A stretch of 60,259 bases of DNA from Anaerolineae bacterium. Its GTDB lineage: Bacteria > Chloroflexota > Anaerolineae > Aggregatilineales > Phototrophicaceae. Under the pieces are notes generated by a model. The model did no database searches and was not told the DNA's origin. It saw only the letters and a list, made by a program, of their open reading frames with translations. The stretch spans positions 1 to 60,259 of the forward strand of contig JAJEGA010000074.1 in the NCBI GenBank assembly GCA_022820125.1, in the 5' to 3' direction. This document shows positions 7,609-16,210 of the stretch, piece by piece. Each line of letters starts with the position of its first letter. The stretch's first letter is position 1. Made by a program: the position numbers and the translations under genes.

Positions 7609-8748
7609 CTGGAAATACGACCCCTGGCTAACCGCCAAGAATATGAAGCCTTCTTTAGTTTCCCGTGGCGGCATTATGCCGATGACGTCAATTGGGCGCC
7701 GCCGCTGCTTTCAATGCGCCGGCAACTGCTGGACAAAACGAAACATCCGGCTTGGAAGTATATGGACGGTGAATACTTCGCCGCTTGGCAATCCGGGCGA
7801 ATTGTCGGCACAGTCGCCGCCTTCATCAATCATGAGCACAACCGTTATCACGGCGAGAATATCGGCTTCTTCGGCATGTTTGAGGCTATCGATGACGCGA
7901 AGGTCGCCAAGGGATTGCTGGGCGCCGCGTCCGATTGGGTCGGCGCGCGCGGCGCTGAAGCCATTCGCGGTCCTGCCAATTTCACGACGAATGAAGAATG
8001 CGGCCTGCTCGTCGAAAACTTCAGCCCGCCCGTGATCATGATGCCTTACAATCCCCCGTATTACGCGGGCTTGGTGGAGGGCGCCGGATTCAATAAAGTG
8101 ATGGATCTGCACTGCATCTATCAAGACCGGCAAACAATTGAATCCACCAAGTCTTTGGAGCGGCTGGAGCGGCTTGTCAAGCGCGCTTCGCAGCGCAGCG
8201 GCATCATCGCGCGCCCGATGAACGCCAGCGACAAAAAGGCGGAATTCAAGCGGTTCCGCGAAATCTACAACGCCGCCTGGGAGAAGAATTGGGGCTTTAT
8301 CCCGATGAATGATGAAGAACTTCAGGCGCTGGTGAAAGATCTTGGCATGCTGGTCGAGGCGGACCTGGCTTTCTTCGCCGAGATCGCCGGCGAGCCGGTC
8401 GGCTTTGCGCTTACCATTCCCAACTTCAATGAGGCTTTGCGGCGGGTTTACCCGCGTCCCGGCGTGCCGGAAGTGTTGACCATGGCGCAGGTCGCCTGGC
8501 ACTGGAAGATTCGCCGGTCGATCCGCGGCGTGCGCATGCCATTGATGGGCGTCAAGGCGGAGCATCGCAACAAAGGCGTCGAATTGGCGATGCTGCTCGA
8601 GGTGATGAAAGCGCTGCTGCCTTCGCGCTACGATTACCTCGATTCAGGCTGGATCCTCGAGACGAACCCGCTCATCAAGATCAGCGTTAGCCTGGGCGGT
8701 CAGGTTTACAAGACCCATCGCTTCTATGAAAAAGCGCTGAAGACTTAA
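7609..8748 (+). CDS. GNAT-like acyltransferase family protein, probable CTG start
   Basis: The first ATG is at 7714, but the reading frame stays open upstream to 7549 and encodes EYEAFFSFPWRHYADD, the typical beginning of this ~380-aa GNAT-related family common in Chloroflexota. No ATG, GTG or TTG lies in that stretch. CTG at 7609 is preceded by GGAG at 7597-7600 with 8 nt spacing and gives about 379 aa. The N-terminal half has GTVAAFINHEHN and GFFGMFE; the C-terminal half has GFALTIPNFNEAL and MGVKAEHRNKGVELAMLLE, like the acetyl-CoA loop. The substrate is unknown. The stop overlaps the convergent gene by 4 nt. Confidence 0.78.
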   Translation: MEIRPLANRQEYEAFFSFPWRHYADDVNWAPPLLSMRRQLLDKTKHPAWKYMDGEYFAAWQSGRIVGTVAAFINHEHNRYHGENIGFFGMFEAIDDAKVAKGLLGAASDWVGARGAEAIRGPANFTTNEECGLLVENFSPPVIMMPYNPPYYAGLVEGAGFNKVMDLHCIYQDRQTIESTKSLERLERLVKRASQRSGIIARPMNASDKKAEFKRFREIYNAAWEKNWGFIPMNDEELQALVKDLGMLVEADLAFFAEIAGEPVGFALTIPNFNEALRRVYPRPGVPEVLTMAQVAWHWKIRRSIRGVRMPLMGVKAEHRNKGVELAMLLEVMKALLPSRYDYLDSGWILETNPLIKISVSLGGQVYKTHRFYEKALKT

Positions 8749-10037
8749 CGTTCGGAGAGCTGGCTGAGCACTTGACTGGTCGCCTGCGCGGCGGTGGCGT
8801 CGCCATGCAATACGTTGATCAGCGCTTCCTGCATGAGGCGCGGCGCCGTACCGCCTTCGTTCTCCGGCAGAGGCAGCGTGGCTTTTGCCAGCAGGTCAAC
8901 AAAGAACTGGCGATCCACCGCTGGCGGAAGGCTGTCGTCCAAGAGCGCGGGCTGCGTCGGCAAATGATAAAGCGCTCGGGCAAAATCAGCATGGAAACCG
9001 GGCTCCATCATCCATTCCAAATAGCGGGCGGTCAGCGTCTGGCGGCTCAAATCTGATGTGACGAGCACCCATAGCCAGCCGTCGCGAATCGACGGTCCGC
9101 CGCCGTCTGCCGTGGGCACTTGGGCGGGCTTCAGCGCGGCATCCTGCTGATCGACCATAGCCAGGAACTCGCTGGCGCTGAATACCGCAAGCTGGGACCG
9201 GTCGGTTCGGTTGATGAATTCGGATTGATATGCGGCCGGCGATTGATAGGTGAGCACCTCCGGCGCCACCAATCCCAGTTGAAAGAGGTCTTCGTAAAAC
9301 TTGAGCACTGCGCCAAGCGCCTCTTCGTTGACGCTCATCACGCCTTCGCTCGGCTTCAAGCCCCCAGCGGCAAGATACTGCAGATAAAATGTCTGATTCA
9401 GTCCATTGGCGCGCGCCGCCGGGAATAAGAAAGCCGCTTCGTTGCTGATAACGTCTTCAAAGGTCAGGCGGAAGCCGGGGGTCTCCAAGGGCTGCGAATG
9501 CACCGCCAATAAAATATCGAATAGATAAGGCAATCCATAAAGCGCGCTACCCGCTTCTAGCGGAATCTGACCGAATTCCAGCCCATCGTCCAGATCGTTG
9601 ATCAACGATGTTGAGAATAAGGTTTCCATGGATTGCAGATATTGGCGCGCCTGCGCGGGCGTGAAATCGCGGCGGCGGATCAAGGCGACATCGGGCAGGG
9701 CGGCCGGCGCGACATCTTTACCGGCGCGGATGGTGGACAAGATGCCGCCGACATTGCCCACATCTTTGATGCGGTATTCGATTTCAATCTCGTTGCTGCT
9801 GGAGAAGGCGGCTGTGTGCTCGCTTAGCAGTTGAAAGGCGTCGCCGGATTCATCGGAAATCAACGGCGCGGGCAACCATACCTGCAGCGGCGGCGGCGAG
9901 TCTGCGCTGGCCGCGTCCTCTTGCGCGCCAGTTACAGCCGCCACAAGGAAACAACTGGCGATCAAAACTGCCGCGCCCAGTCCACGCGCCAGCCAAGCCC
10001 GTTTTCGCCGCGCCAGTCTTCCCGGCGTTGCCTTCAT
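8745..10037 (-). CDS. Extracellular solute-binding protein (ABC-type), orphan
   Basis: Exported binding protein resembling family 1 (sugar/oligosaccharide) solute-binding proteins. After a basic N-terminus (RLARRKRAW) comes a hydrophobic signal segment ending near VTGAQ; an acidic, Pro/Ser-rich linker follows. The body shows family features: PLQVWLPAPL at the first strand, PDVALIRRRDF, then ALYGLPYLFDILLAVHSQPL, where such proteins contact ligand, and DGWLWVLVTSD. No permease or ATPase gene is adjacent, so its transporter partner, if any, is elsewhere. ATG 10037 is chosen because AGGTAG precedes it; an upstream start at 10070 would lengthen the signal region. Confidence 0.82.
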   Translation of the reverse strand: MKATPGRLARRKRAWLARGLGAAVLIASCFLVAAVTGAQEDAASADSPPPLQVWLPAPLISDESGDAFQLLSEHTAAFSSSNEIEIEYRIKDVGNVGGILSTIRAGKDVAPAALPDVALIRRRDFTPAQARQYLQSMETLFSTSLINDLDDGLEFGQIPLEAGSALYGLPYLFDILLAVHSQPLETPGFRLTFEDVISNEAAFLFPAARANGLNQTFYLQYLAAGGLKPSEGVMSVNEEALGAVLKFYEDLFQLGLVAPEVLTYQSPAAYQSEFINRTDRSQLAVFSASEFLAMVDQQDAALKPAQVPTADGGGPSIRDGWLWVLVTSDLSRQTLTARYLEWMMEPGFHADFARALYHLPTQPALLDDSLPPAVDRQFFVDLLAKATLPLPENEGGTAPRLMQEALINVLHGDATAAQATSQVLSQLSER

Positions 10038-10154
10038 TCTACCTGGAGCATAACTCTCTGTGGCGCCCACCTGCTTGCCCTTCTGCTGCCGATCAATCTC
10101 CGACCGCGGTCAACGAGGCGCCAGACAGCTGCGGCGGCCTCATGCGCAGCGGCG

Positions 10155-10682
10155 CTATTGACTGAGTGCCTCAATCACCGTCGGCAGGTCTTGCGCTATC
10201 GTGATCATGCCGTGGTAACCATCACCCAGGTAAGGGCTGCCCTCCATGATTTTGATGACTTCCGCCCACATTGGACCGTAACATACGAAGGGGCGGCGCG
10301 CGACCCCGCCGATGCGCATGAGCTCCCAGGTTTCCGCGATCTCGTGCAGGGTGCCGATGCCGCCTGGCATCGCCAGGTAGCCGTCAGCATTCTCCACCAT
10401 GTGCAGCAGCCGGTCGCGCAAATCGGCGTAGTTGACGATTTCGTCCAGGTAGCGGTTGGGCTGCACATCGAACTGCAAGGAGATCTGATCGGTCGTTACG
10501 CCGATCACGCGGCCCCCAGCCCGTTTGGCGCCCTTGCTGACCGCTTCCATAACGCCAAAGTAGCCGCCGCTCATGACGGTGTAGCCTGCCTTCGCTAGCG
10601 CCTCGCCGATGGCGACAGCATCCAGATAGACCTTGTCTCCAGGACTAACTTGCGAACTGCCGTAGACGGTAATGATCTTCAT
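10155..10682 (-). CDS. LOG family (TIGR00730-like) protein
   Basis: Rossmann-fold protein of the LOG/lysine-decarboxylase-like family. Several members cleave nucleoside 5'-monophosphates to release the base, including cytokinin-activating enzymes. It begins KIITVYGSS, then VMSGGYFGVMEAVSKGA (matching the G-GGxxGLM block), RVIGVT, and the hallmark PGGIGTLHE (the PGGxGTxxE motif). At 175 aa from ATG 10682 it has family length. That start has GGGGAAA just upstream; ATG 10694 is an alternative. A bacterial phosphoribohydrolase role is inferred. It lies between unrelated genes. Confidence 0.9.
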   Translation of the reverse strand: MKIITVYGSSQVSPGDKVYLDAVAIGEALAKAGYTVMSGGYFGVMEAVSKGAKRAGGRVIGVTTDQISLQFDVQPNRYLDEIVNYADLRDRLLHMVENADGYLAMPGGIGTLHEIAETWELMRIGGVARRPFVCYGPMWAEVIKIMEGSPYLGDGYHGMITIAQDLPTVIEALSQ

Positions 10683-10807
10683 TTTCCCCGCCATGTTTCG
10701 GTTGACCCGCGCTCCCAATAAGTATATCAGACTTGCCACCCGAGCATAATGCGGACAGTCGCGCCGAGGATGACGAACCCAGGACCGCCAAGTCGCGCTT
10801 GGGCGGA

Positions 10808-10854
10808 CCCCCAACTATTGGGGGGAAACCCCAGGGACGTTTGTGCGCTATACT
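10808..10854 (+). promoter_or_regulatory. Putative promoter with competing GC hairpins
   Basis: A likely -10 box TATACT lies at 10849-10854, upstream of the secreted-protein gene. Just before it are CCCCC (10808-10812) and GGGGGG (10820-10825), followed by GGGG-AAA-CCCC (10822-10832). The G-run can pair with either C-run, giving mutually exclusive hairpins. No good -35 is seen. The regulatory meaning is inference; the repeats themselves are plain. Confidence 0.4.
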
Positions 10855-10888
10855 TAATATATGAACGAAAAGCATACAAGGAGACACC

Positions 10889-11878
10889 ATGTTAAAGAAA
10901 ATCACGCTGCTTATCGCTCTTGGCGTCTTGCTGGTTGCGGTCGCTGGCGTACATGCCGATGCGACCGAAGACGCAATCTTGTGCGGCGGCTTGGCCGAGG
11001 CGGATTGCGAGATTAAGAAGAGCAACAGCGAGGTGATGGACGAGCTTCAAGCCTTCGCGATGGCGCTGTCAATGCGCATGGATATAGAAGGGGCGGATCC
11101 AGTTGACAATACAAGCATCATCCTGGAAGGCGCTGGCAGCGTGGCGCTTGACCCGGCGTTGATGGAAGCGGCCAGTGTCCTGGAATCCGCGGAGGGTATG
11201 GCGCCGGCGGCGATGATGGCGCTGCTGAACGAGTTGGTTGGCGGGCTTGCGGCCGAGATGTCCCTGGCGCTCACCGCAGTTGAAGCCGGCGAGACGTCGG
11301 AAATGCCGCTCCACCTGCTGATGAAAGATGGCGTCGTGGCTTTGAACATGGCTGCCTTCGCCGATGAACCCGATGAGGCGATGGCGGGCTGGCTCGGCAT
11401 TGAGTTGGCGGACATCTTGGATAGCGCCGGGATCGAGGAAGACATGACCGGCCTCGAAATGGACGGCATGGATCACAGCGCGCTGGCCCGCGCCATGACG
11501 ATCGTCCGCCTGCCCGATAGCGAGTTGAATGGACTGCCGGTGGCGGTCTTCCAAACCACGCTTGAACTTGGCGCGCTGTTGGAATCTTTCGGCGCAATGG
11601 AATTAGCCGGCGCAATGAGCGCGGACGCCGATGACATGGAAGCTCTAGGCGATGCCTGGGCGCAGGTCGTGGAGTATATCAGCCTGGCGGATTCTTACAC
11701 GCGGCGGGTGGAAGTCGCCTTGGCGACTATGGATGACGCGACGGGGGAGGCGGCGCCCATGTCCTTCAGCATGAATATGCGCCTGGACTTGAGCGAATTC
11801 AACCAGCCAGTCGAAGTGGCGCTGCCGGAAGATGTCTTCGTCATGCCGCTGGCGATGATGCAGCAGATGAATCAATAG
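10889..11878 (+). CDS. Secreted acidic protein of unknown function
   Basis: Not recognised. 329 aa with a strong ribosome site (AAGGAG, 5-6 nt before ATG) and a classic signal peptide: MLKK, a hydrophobic core, cleavage near VHADA. There is no lipobox cysteine next to the cleavage site; the two early cysteines (CGGLAEADC) may form a disulfide. The mature protein is very acidic and rich in Ala, Met, Glu and Leu. Its alternating pattern, with a late block AMSFSMNMRLDLSEFNQPVE, resembles the beta-sheet cups of LppX/LolA-like lipid or ligand carriers. That comparison is only a guess. Confidence 0.72.
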   Translation: MLKKITLLIALGVLLVAVAGVHADATEDAILCGGLAEADCEIKKSNSEVMDELQAFAMALSMRMDIEGADPVDNTSIILEGAGSVALDPALMEAASVLESAEGMAPAAMMALLNELVGGLAAEMSLALTAVEAGETSEMPLHLLMKDGVVALNMAAFADEPDEAMAGWLGIELADILDSAGIEEDMTGLEMDGMDHSALARAMTIVRLPDSELNGLPVAVFQTTLELGALLESFGAMELAGAMSADADDMEALGDAWAQVVEYISLADSYTRRVEVALATMDDATGEAAPMSFSMNMRLDLSEFNQPVEVALPEDVFVMPLAMMQQMNQ

Positions 11879-11887
11879 CTGTACCGA

Positions 11888-11958
11888 TGCAGGGCGGGCG
11901 GCTAACATCCGCCCCGCAAAGTTGGACGCTGACCGGGCGGCTCAGCCAGTCGCCCGGT
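11888..11958. repeat. Tandem GC hairpins downstream of secreted-protein gene
   Basis: Two consecutive inverted repeats: TGCAGGGCGG (11888-11897) pairs with CCGCCCCGCA (11909-11918) with one mismatch, and ACCGGGCG (11932-11939) pairs perfectly with CGCCCGGT (11951-11958). No T-run follows, so neither is a standard terminator. The two-hairpin layout resembles the TGTAGGGGCG elements elsewhere in the window. Confidence 0.55.
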
Positions 11959-11976
11959 ATATCGCAAAGCAGCAAA

Positions 11977-12063
<87 letters not shown>

Positions 12064-12191
12064 CAAGCGGGCTTCCAGTATACAGGCCAGCGGACGAAAT
12101 AGAACACCTACTTGTTCACCCGGCGCGCTCATGCTGACGGCGAATTGTGGCTACAAGAGTGGCGCCTCAGCGGGACGCGCCTAGAACTTCT

Positions 12192-12662
12192 TTATGCCTT
12201 TGCGTCTCGCAGTTGGCGGAAGAACTTGCGAATCAGTTCAGCCGCCTCGTCGGCGTACAAGCCGCCATCGACGTGCAAGCGATGGTTGAGCCGGTGGTGT
12301 CGGGTCAGATCAAATACGCTGCCAGCCGCGCCCGCTTTGGGGTCAGCCGCCGCGTAGACCAGCCGGGGCAATCGCGCCAGCACCATCGCGCCAGCGCACA
12401 TCGCGCAGGGCTCAAGCGTACAATAGAGCGTCACATCATCAAGGCGCCACCTGCCAAGCGCAGCAGCCGCCTCGCGGAGGGCAATCATCTCGGCATGAGC
12501 CGTCGGATCTTGATCGGCTTCACGCCGGTTATAGCCGAGGCCGACGATCTCGCCCTGACGCACGGCGATCGCGCCGATTGGCACATCGCTGTGTTCCAAA
12601 GCTCGCACGGCTTCCGCCAAAGCCAGACGCATCCATTTCCGGTCGTCGTCCGTGATTGGCAT
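12192..12662 (-). CDS. tadA: tRNA-specific adenosine deaminase TadA
   Basis: Deaminates adenosine-34 to inosine in tRNA-Arg(ACG). The zinc site is complete: HAEMIALREAA with the His ligand and proton-shuttling Glu, and CTLEPCAMCAGAM with PCxxC. The N-terminus DRKWMRLALAEAVRALEHSDVP and the GYNRRE loop match TadA rather than cytidine or guanine deaminases. At 156 aa it has normal length. It begins 2 nt after the stop of the upstream acidic-protein gene, so the two are probably cotranscribed. Confidence 0.93.
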   Translation of the reverse strand: MPITDDDRKWMRLALAEAVRALEHSDVPIGAIAVRQGEIVGLGYNRREADQDPTAHAEMIALREAAAALGRWRLDDVTLYCTLEPCAMCAGAMVLARLPRLVYAAADPKAGAAGSVFDLTRHHRLNHRLHVDGGLYADEAAELIRKFFRQLRDAKA

Positions 12663-12664
12663 CG

Positions 12665-13204
12665 TCAGAAGAGGTTCATTTGCGCGGGCGCATCCGCATC
12701 CGCATTGGCTTCGCCTTCGTCGCTCGAAGTCTCGGAATCCGCTTCATCCGTCAGCAGCGCCTCGGCCGCGATGCTGTCCTCAAAGGAAGTTGGCTCAGGG
12801 TCTTGCCGCGCGTCAATATCATCGAATTCAGCGACCGCGAATACGGGGCGCGTATTGCCGGCGTCCTCATCGGGGTCGGGTTCGATAGGCTGACCGTCGG
12901 CGTCAAACAGGCTTTCATCAATGGGCGCGCACAGCGGGCACATGCATTCCGCCGGGTGCGCCTGCGCCGATTTGGGGCCATCGCGGATGGTCATATCGGC
13001 GCTGAAGTCTTCGCCGACATCGTCAACATGCATCGTCGCTTCGATCTTCAACTGCGCCAATTCATTCTCGCGGAAGCCGACCTTAAGCATGACCGCCGTC
13101 AAGGACGACATGGTCACACGATCGTCTTGGCGCGCAACATGTTTATATTGCTCGCGCAGGCTGCGCAGCCATTCTTGGTGAAAGACGCTCTGCGAGTCCA
13201 TCAA
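12665..13204 (-). CDS. Small acidic protein with C-terminal QMNLF, unknown
   Basis: Not recognised. 179 aa. The first ~75 residues look globular with amphipathic helices. HPAECMCPLC (83-92) offers three cysteines and a histidine that could bind zinc. The rest is strongly acidic and probably disordered, and it ends exactly with QMNLF. That end resembles the sliding-clamp-binding consensus QLxLF found at the C-termini of bacterial DNA-replication and repair proteins. Clamp binding is inferred only. It lies directly before tadA in the same direction. Confidence 0.7.
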   Translation of the reverse strand: MMDSQSVFHQEWLRSLREQYKHVARQDDRVTMSSLTAVMLKVGFRENELAQLKIEATMHVDDVGEDFSADMTIRDGPKSAQAHPAECMCPLCAPIDESLFDADGQPIEPDPDEDAGNTRPVFAVAEFDDIDARQDPEPTSFEDSIAAEALLTDEADSETSSDEGEANADADAPAQMNLF

Positions 13205-13259
13205 TCCGGCTCTCCGATATTACATTCCACAGCAAGCCTCTGATTCCAGCATTGGCGGA

Positions 13260-14774
13260 TTATAGCGAATCCTGCTGATCGGGATGGCGCTGATACAATC
13301 GTGTGATATGCCGCAGCGCCTCCTTGCTTGGGTGGCGCAGCGCCGCCTCGGTGATACGCCAAGTCCAATTTCCGGCGGAGACGCCGGGCTTATTCATGCG
13401 AGCGCCGCCGCCCAGGCTCAGCACATCCTGCATCGGCATAATGAATGCTCTGGCTGACGAGCGCATGCCGACCCGCGCCAGGGTCCAGACGATGTCGAGG
13501 ATCTCGCACCCTAGATAATCCTTGACGAATTCGCGCGTCCGCTCGTCGACCTCTTCTTCCCACCAGCCGCGCGTCGTATTGTTATCGTGGGTGCCCGTGT
13601 AGACGATGCTGTTCAGCCGGTGATTGTGGGGCAGGAAAGGGTTAGCCGAATCGCTCCAGGCGAATTGCAGCACTTTCATGCCGGGCAAGCCGAAGTCATC
13701 GCGCAATTTTTCCACGCCAGGTGTAATCACGCCGAGGTCCTCGGCAATGATGGGCAGCTCGCCCAGCGCCGCCTTAATCGCGTGAAACAGGGAGGCGCCC
13801 GGTCCCGCCACCCACTGGCCTTTGATCGCGGTCGGCTCGCCCGCCGGGATTTCCCAGTAGGCTTCGAAACCGCGAAAGTGATCGATGCGGATAAAATCAA
13901 CCAGCCGCAGCAGCGCTTGGATCCGATTAATCCACCAACCGTAGCGGGAGGCCCGCATCGCGTCCCAGCGATAGAGCGGATTGCCCCAGCGTTGCCCGGT
14001 CGGGCTGAAATAATCGGGCGGCACGCCGGCGATGACAGTAGGAGCGCCAGTCTCATCGAGAAAGTACTCATGCTGATTGGCCCAAACATCGGCGCTATCG
14101 TGGGCGACGAAGATCGGCAAATCACCGATGAGGCGGATGCCTTTGCCCAAGGCGTAATTCTTGAGCGCCGTCCACTGCCGATAAAAGAGCCACTGACGAA
14201 AGCGCTCCAGATTGATCTGCTCGGCGCAATCTTCGCGCGCTGCCGCCAGCGCCCGTGGTTCCCTTCGCCGCAATTCGCCCTTCCACTCCGTCCAAGGGCG
14301 CAGTTTGTGCTTCCGCTTCATGGCGATGAACAAGGCGTAGTCTTCCAGCCAAAACTGATTCTCGCTGACAAACTGGCTGAACTCACGATTAAGCGCCGGT
14401 ACGGGATTGGCCGCGAAGTTGTAATAGGAGAACGTCAGCTTCTGATTGTGATAGGGGATGACCCAGCCAAAATCGACGCGGTCGCCAGGGAAGGGCGGCG
14501 CATCGTCCAGATCGTCTTGATCCAGCAGTTCGTCTTCAATCAAGCGATCGAGGCTGATCAGGTTGCTGTTGCCAGCAAAGGCGGAGAGCGTCTGATAAGG
14601 CGAATCGCCATAGCTCGTCGGTCCCAGCGGCAGCACCTGCCAGATGGACTGCCCCTGCGCTTCCAGCCAGTCGACGAAGGAATAAGCCCCCGCGCCCAAA
14701 TCGCCGATGCCGTATCTTCCCGGCAGCGAAGTGGGATGGAGCAGGATGCCGCTTGAACGGGGCAGCCCCTTCAT
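13260..14774 (-). CDS. malQ: 4-alpha-glucanotransferase (amylomaltase)
   Basis: GH77 enzyme that transfers alpha-1,4-glucan segments in maltodextrin and glycogen metabolism. Family motifs in order: GILLHPTSLPGRYGIGDLG at the N-terminus, WQVLPLGPTSYGDSPYQTLSAFAGN, GIRLIGDLPIFVAHDSADVW, then FIRIDHFRGFEAYWEIPAGE with the nucleophile Asp, PIIAEDLG with the acid/base Glu, and VYTGTHDNNTTRGWW with the third catalytic Asp. At 504 aa the length is normal and all three carboxylates are present. hisS is 35 nt upstream; whether they share a transcript is unclear. Confidence 0.95.
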   Translation of the reverse strand: MKGLPRSSGILLHPTSLPGRYGIGDLGAGAYSFVDWLEAQGQSIWQVLPLGPTSYGDSPYQTLSAFAGNSNLISLDRLIEDELLDQDDLDDAPPFPGDRVDFGWVIPYHNQKLTFSYYNFAANPVPALNREFSQFVSENQFWLEDYALFIAMKRKHKLRPWTEWKGELRRREPRALAAAREDCAEQINLERFRQWLFYRQWTALKNYALGKGIRLIGDLPIFVAHDSADVWANQHEYFLDETGAPTVIAGVPPDYFSPTGQRWGNPLYRWDAMRASRYGWWINRIQALLRLVDFIRIDHFRGFEAYWEIPAGEPTAIKGQWVAGPGASLFHAIKAALGELPIIAEDLGVITPGVEKLRDDFGLPGMKVLQFAWSDSANPFLPHNHRLNSIVYTGTHDNNTTRGWWEEEVDERTREFVKDYLGCEILDIVWTLARVGMRSSARAFIMPMQDVLSLGGGARMNKPGVSAGNWTWRITEAALRHPSKEALRHITRLYQRHPDQQDSL

Positions 14775-14809
14775 GCTAGTGCCCCACAGAATGCATCCCG
14801 AGACATTGA

Positions 14810-16141
14810 TCAGCTATCCGATAGCAGGTCGGCGACAGCATCTGCCAGCGCATCATCCGCGACGGCGTCTTCTTGACCGTCAGCCAGGCGGCGCAGCTTG
14901 ACGACGCCCGCCTCAATTTCATCGGGGCCGGCAATGGCGACGATGGGGATGCCCTTTTTGTCGGCGTGTGCCAGTTGCCGCCCGAGTTTGCGCCGCCCCA
15001 GGTAGACCTCCGTATTGAAGCCGGCCGCGCGCAGTTGCCTGCCAATCCGCGCAGACGCGCGCCGCGTCTCATCGCTGAAGACGGTCACCAGCACCTGCAC
15101 CAGCGTCCCGCCCAGCTGCGGCGGATAAAGATCTAACTCATCCATCAGGTGGATGATGCGCTCAATGCCGAAAGACGTGCCGGTTGTAGGCAGGCTTTGA
15201 CGGCGGAACATGCCGATCAGATTGTCGTAACGCCCGCCACCGCTTATGCTGCCCAGATTCGGCGCCGATATCACCGTCTCAAATATAGGACCGGTGTAAT
15301 AACCGAGCCCGCGCGCCATCGTGAAGTCGAAGTCGTAGTGGTCAAGCGCGACTGAAGCATCAGCCAGCGCGTCCGCCAATTCACGCAAATCATCCAAGCC
15401 GTTGTCGCCGTCGCCGATCGTCTCCGCGATCAGCTCCAGGCTGCCGATTCCCCTTTCCTTCAACTGCAACAAGTCCATCATTCGGCTGACGGCCTCGCCA
15501 TCGATCCCGCGTTCGATCAGCTCGCGCTTCACGCCATCAGCGCCGATCTTGTCGAACTTGTCGACGCTGCGATAGAGATCGGGCAGCTGCGCTTGCGGAA
15601 CGCCGGAGAACTCACCGATGGCAGTCAGCAGCTTGCGATGATTGATTTTGATCACAAATTGCGGGAAACCCAGGCGATGCAGAATCTCGTGCATCATAAC
15701 CACGATTTCGGCATCGGCGCTCATCCCGGCAACGCCGACGATATCGGCATCGCATTGCCAGAATTCGCGGTAGCGCCCCCGCTGCGGGCGTTCGCCACGG
15801 AAGACGGGCGCGATGTGATAGCGCTTGAATGGCAGGTTGAGTTGGCTTTCGTATTGCCCGACCACGCGCGCGAGCGGCACGGTCAGATCGTAGCGCATCG
15901 CCAGCGGGTCTTTTGTGCTGCGCCCATGCTGAGCGGTGAAGATCAACTGCTCGGCGTCTTCGCCATATTTGCCAAATAGCGTCTCATGCAGCTCGAGGAC
16001 GGGTGTATCAATCGGCTCGAATCCGAAGCGATGAAATATGCCTTTGATGCTTTCGAGCACGTAGTTGCGCCGCAGCATCGTCTCCGGCAGAAAGTCGCGG
16101 AAGCCTTTGGGGCTGCGCGGCGCGATGGTCTTGCTCATCAA
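14810..16141 (-). CDS. hisS: Histidine-tRNA ligase
   Basis: Class II aminoacyl-tRNA synthetase that charges tRNA-His. Motif 1 surrounds PKGFRDFLPETMLRRNYV; motif 2 is RHIAPVFRGERPQRGRYREF in nearly canonical form; the histidine-specific block is ARGLGYYTGPIFE; motif 3 includes GTSFGIERI. The C-terminal anticodon-binding domain shows VQVLVTVFSDETRR through ADKKGIPIVAIAGPDE. At 443 aa it is standard. Two adjacent ATGs (16141 and 16138) can serve as start. Confidence 0.96.
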   Translation of the reverse strand: MMSKTIAPRSPKGFRDFLPETMLRRNYVLESIKGIFHRFGFEPIDTPVLELHETLFGKYGEDAEQLIFTAQHGRSTKDPLAMRYDLTVPLARVVGQYESQLNLPFKRYHIAPVFRGERPQRGRYREFWQCDADIVGVAGMSADAEIVVMMHEILHRLGFPQFVIKINHRKLLTAIGEFSGVPQAQLPDLYRSVDKFDKIGADGVKRELIERGIDGEAVSRMMDLLQLKERGIGSLELIAETIGDGDNGLDDLRELADALADASVALDHYDFDFTMARGLGYYTGPIFETVISAPNLGSISGGGRYDNLIGMFRRQSLPTTGTSFGIERIIHLMDELDLYPPQLGGTLVQVLVTVFSDETRRASARIGRQLRAAGFNTEVYLGRRKLGRQLAHADKKGIPIVAIAGPDEIEAGVVKLRRLADGQEDAVADDALADAVADLLSDS

Positions 16142-16210
16142 CCCTCCAGAATGGGCGATTGCTGCGCTTGGGAGGCGAATATGCCGCCATAGTCGCCCGT
16201 GGCTGGCGCT

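Noticed and set aside
7487..8035. 182-codon plus-strand frame overlapping the tRNA-Asn end
   Set aside because: Out of frame with the GNAT-like gene at 7609-8748, which has conserved motifs in the same DNA; no homology visible.
11888..11958. Rho-independent terminator
   Set aside because: The hairpins are good but no T-run follows on either strand; listed as a repeat instead.
13587..14756. 389-codon plus-strand open frame
   Set aside because: Antisense to malQ, whose catalytic motifs are all present.
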